DNA of 64,000 bases, from contig JAJPEU010000008.1 of the NCBI GenBank assembly GCA_021166685.1, positions 1-64,000 of the forward strand, written 5' to 3'. The stretch is from Sulfurovum sp. (GTDB taxonomy: Bacteria; Campylobacterota; Campylobacteria; Campylobacterales; Sulfurovaceae). Within the stretch, counting starts at the first letter, position 1, and each line of letters begins with the position of its first letter. Positions 62,532 through 64,000 of the stretch are shown here, piece by piece. Position numbers and translations under genes: made by a program. The notes under the pieces are model-generated. The model was given only the letters and a program-made list of their open reading frames with translations, searched no databases and had not been told where the DNA came from.

Positions 62532-63146
62532 ATGATACACAATATAGCCGATACTCTTGTTGCTGTTATTGGAGAGTGGGGGTATTTGGGTATCTTTCTT
62601 CTGATGTTTATTGAGAGTACGTTTTTCCCTTTTCCCAGTGAAGTAGTTATGATACCGGCCGGTTATCTTGCCCATAAAGGCGAGATGAATCTTTATTTGA
62701 TTGTTTTGGCAGGCATAGCGGGCTCTGTTACGGGAGCACTTTTTAATTATTATATTGCACTTTGGTTTGGCAGAAGTTTTTTTATAAAATATGGAAAATA
62801 TATGTTTATCAAAACTGAAACGCTTGAAAAGTTGGAAAATTTTTTCCATAAGCACGGCGAACTTTCCACTTTCAACGGTAGACTTATCCCCGGTGTCAGA
62901 CAGCTTATCTCGTTGCCTGCAGGATTGGCGCGTATGAATGTTGCAAAGTTTTCTTTTTATTCCGGGCTGGGTGCAGGTATTTGGGTGATTGTTTTGGTGA
63001 TGCTGGGATATTTGCTAGGTTCCAATGAAGCGCTTATCTCTGAGCATCTTACCTCCGCAACACTGATCGCTCTTTTGTGTGTCGTGCTGATCACTCTTTT
63101 TTATATTGTTCGAAACAAACGAAGAAAAAAGATACTTGAAGAGTAG
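62532..63146 (+). CDS. DedA-family membrane protein
   Basis: 204 residues. MFIESTFFPFPSEVVMIPAGYLAHKGEMNLYLIVLAGIAGSVTGALFNYYIALWFGR and the second half FNGRLIPGVRQLISLPAGLARMNVAKFSFYSGLGAGIW are DedA/SNARE-associated signatures with re-entrant loops and the conserved Arg in GRLIPGVR. Members act as lipid-linked carrier flippases or in proton-dependent envelope homeostasis. It follows accA by 15 bases and converges on dbpA. Confidence 0.88.
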   Translation: MIHNIADTLVAVIGEWGYLGIFLLMFIESTFFPFPSEVVMIPAGYLAHKGEMNLYLIVLAGIAGSVTGALFNYYIALWFGRSFFIKYGKYMFIKTETLEKLENFFHKHGELSTFNGRLIPGVRQLISLPAGLARMNVAKFSFYSGLGAGIWVIVLVMLGYLLGSNEALISEHLTSATLIALLCVVLITLFYIVRNKRRKKILEE

Positions 63147-63168
63147 GGACTGCCGCCAAAAGAGCAGC

Positions 63169-64000
63169 TTATTCTACAATCCACGCCAGATATTTTTTCT
63201 TCTTGATCTTCGTGTTTTTTAATGCTTTTAAAACCGTATTTACCACAGAGTGATGAAGTGCGATATAAGATTTCGTGTCGGCGATATTTATCTTTCCTAT
63301 CATTTGATGGCCAATACCTACTTCTTTGCATAAAGTGCCCAGTATGTCTGCGGCGCGAAGTTTGGTTTTTTTGCCGCCATTAATACAGAGCGTATCATAG
63401 TCAGACGTCATTTTGAATGCCGCATCGATAGGCAGCTTTTTCAGGTCTTCCGTGCGGGCCAAAGAGGTGATATAGGAGCATTTGGTACTCTCTTGCGGTT
63501 CGTAGAGAGAGATCGCTGTTCCTGTTGCGTCAGCACGCCCTGTGCGTCCGATACGATGGGTATACACTTCTTTATCAAAAGGCAGGTCATAATTGACAAT
63601 AAGTTCAATACCTTTAATGTCCAGACCCCTTGAGGCAACATCCGTAGCAACCAGGATACGCTTGGAACCGTTAGAAAAAACAATGACAGATTCGTTGCGC
63701 TCTTTTTGCTCCAGATCCCCGTGTATATCTATGGCGGAATGCCCATGACGGTGCAATGCATCAGTAAGGGACACGGCTTGCACTTTTGTATTGCAAAAAA
63801 TGAGCAAAGATTTTGGTTTGTACGATTGTATAAGTACTGTGAGAGCTTTAAATTTATCAGAAGTTTCGTAGACTATCTCATCTATTTTGGTGTGTTCTTG
63901 AAGTGTATCTACTTTAAGAACAAGAGGCTGTTTTAAGAGAGCTTTGGCTAATTTTTCTATCTTAGGAGGAAAAGTTGCCGAGAAAAGAAGCGTCTGTTTG
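63169..64000 (-). CDS. dbpA: ATP-dependent RNA helicase DbpA, partial (5' end outside window)
   Basis: The reading frame runs through the right edge; about 277 residues of the C-terminal half are in view. At the edge is KQTLLFSATFPP (motif III SAT), then the second RecA domain: IFCNTK, IDIHGDLEQKERN, ILVATDVASRGLDIKGIELIVNYDLP, THRIGRTGRA. The last 75 residues (TLCINGGKKTKLRAADILGTL, IGKINIADTKSYIAL) are the DbpA RNA-binding domain, which targets hairpin 92 of 23S rRNA in E. coli. It acts in large-subunit assembly. DEAD motifs I and II lie beyond the window. Confidence 0.9.
   Translation of the reverse strand, partial: KQTLLFSATFPPKIEKLAKALLKQPLVLKVDTLQEHTKIDEIVYETSDKFKALTVLIQSYKPKSLLIFCNTKVQAVSLTDALHRHGHSAIDIHGDLEQKERNESVIVFSNGSKRILVATDVASRGLDIKGIELIVNYDLPFDKEVYTHRIGRTGRADATGTAISLYEPQESTKCSYITSLARTEDLKKLPIDAAFKMTSDYDTLCINGGKKTKLRAADILGTLCKEVGIGHQMIGKINIADTKSYIALHHSVVNTVLKALKNTKIKKKKYLAWIVE

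Overview
The window looks like chromosomal core DNA of a Campylobacterota (Epsilonproteobacteria) bacterium, most like Sulfurovum. The evidence is: a complex I operon with the epsilon-type replacement of NuoE/NuoF and two nuoG copies; an HP0268-like gene next to miaB and a DUF374 acyltransferase gene; a short NusA; an Opr-type porin; a TonB-dependent copper receptor; and AT-leaning base composition with few recognisable -35 boxes. The genus is an inference from gene content. No search could be run. No CRISPR array, rRNA, prophage or insertion sequence was found.

Layout. (1) 1-3.3 kb: the 5' part of an HPr-EI phosphotransferase fusion gene (minus strand), divergent from an AAA+ ATPase gene. 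(2) 3.6-21.0 kb: a 15-gene nuo operon: nuoABCD, a small NuoE-position protein, a NuoF/GltD chimera, nuoG1, nuoG2 and nuoHIJKLMN. (3) 21-28.4 kb: miaA (minus), then pssA, a UbiA prenyltransferase, a small anchored coiled-coil protein, a uracil-DNA glycosylase, tRNA-Arg(GCG), a receiver-like protein, gmk, tatA and argS. (4) 28.5-33.7 kb: a nadD-rsfS fusion (minus), divergent from gap-pgk-tpiA, with nusA (minus) converging. (5) 33.8-39.6 kb: HP0268-like, miaB, a DUF374 acyltransferase and a Xer recombinase on plus, then tilS, a four-helix-bundle gene and rimO on minus. This last block is peppered with 7-nt repeats.

(6) 39.7-49.4 kb, all minus: porin, cation/proton antiporter, tRNA-Phe, a small beta-barrel protein, a 1031-residue DUF11-repeat surface protein, murD (carrying an in-frame repeat insertion) and mraY. 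(7) 49.5-53 kb: gpmI, a TerB-like gene, fabG, and a small export-protein gene (minus). (8) 53.2-59.9 kb: two response regulator/histidine kinase pairs, a mono-haem cytochrome c, tonB and an OprC/NosA-type copper receptor, which reads as a metal-sensing and copper-uptake locus. (9) 60-63.1 kb: acpP-fabF-accA-dedA fatty acid and membrane genes. (10) 63.2 kb to the end: a partial dbpA-type RNA helicase gene (minus).

The most unusual signals are: the electron-input end of complex I (NuoF/GltD chimera plus two NuoG copies with different cluster sets); a family of heptanucleotide-repeat elements that flanks a four-helix-bundle gene and has inserted in frame into murD; a NadD-RsfS fusion that keeps an internal Shine-Dalgarno and ATG; a GapA lacking the NAD-selective aspartate; and a copper receptor with matching CxxxM and HxM motifs beside two two-component systems.
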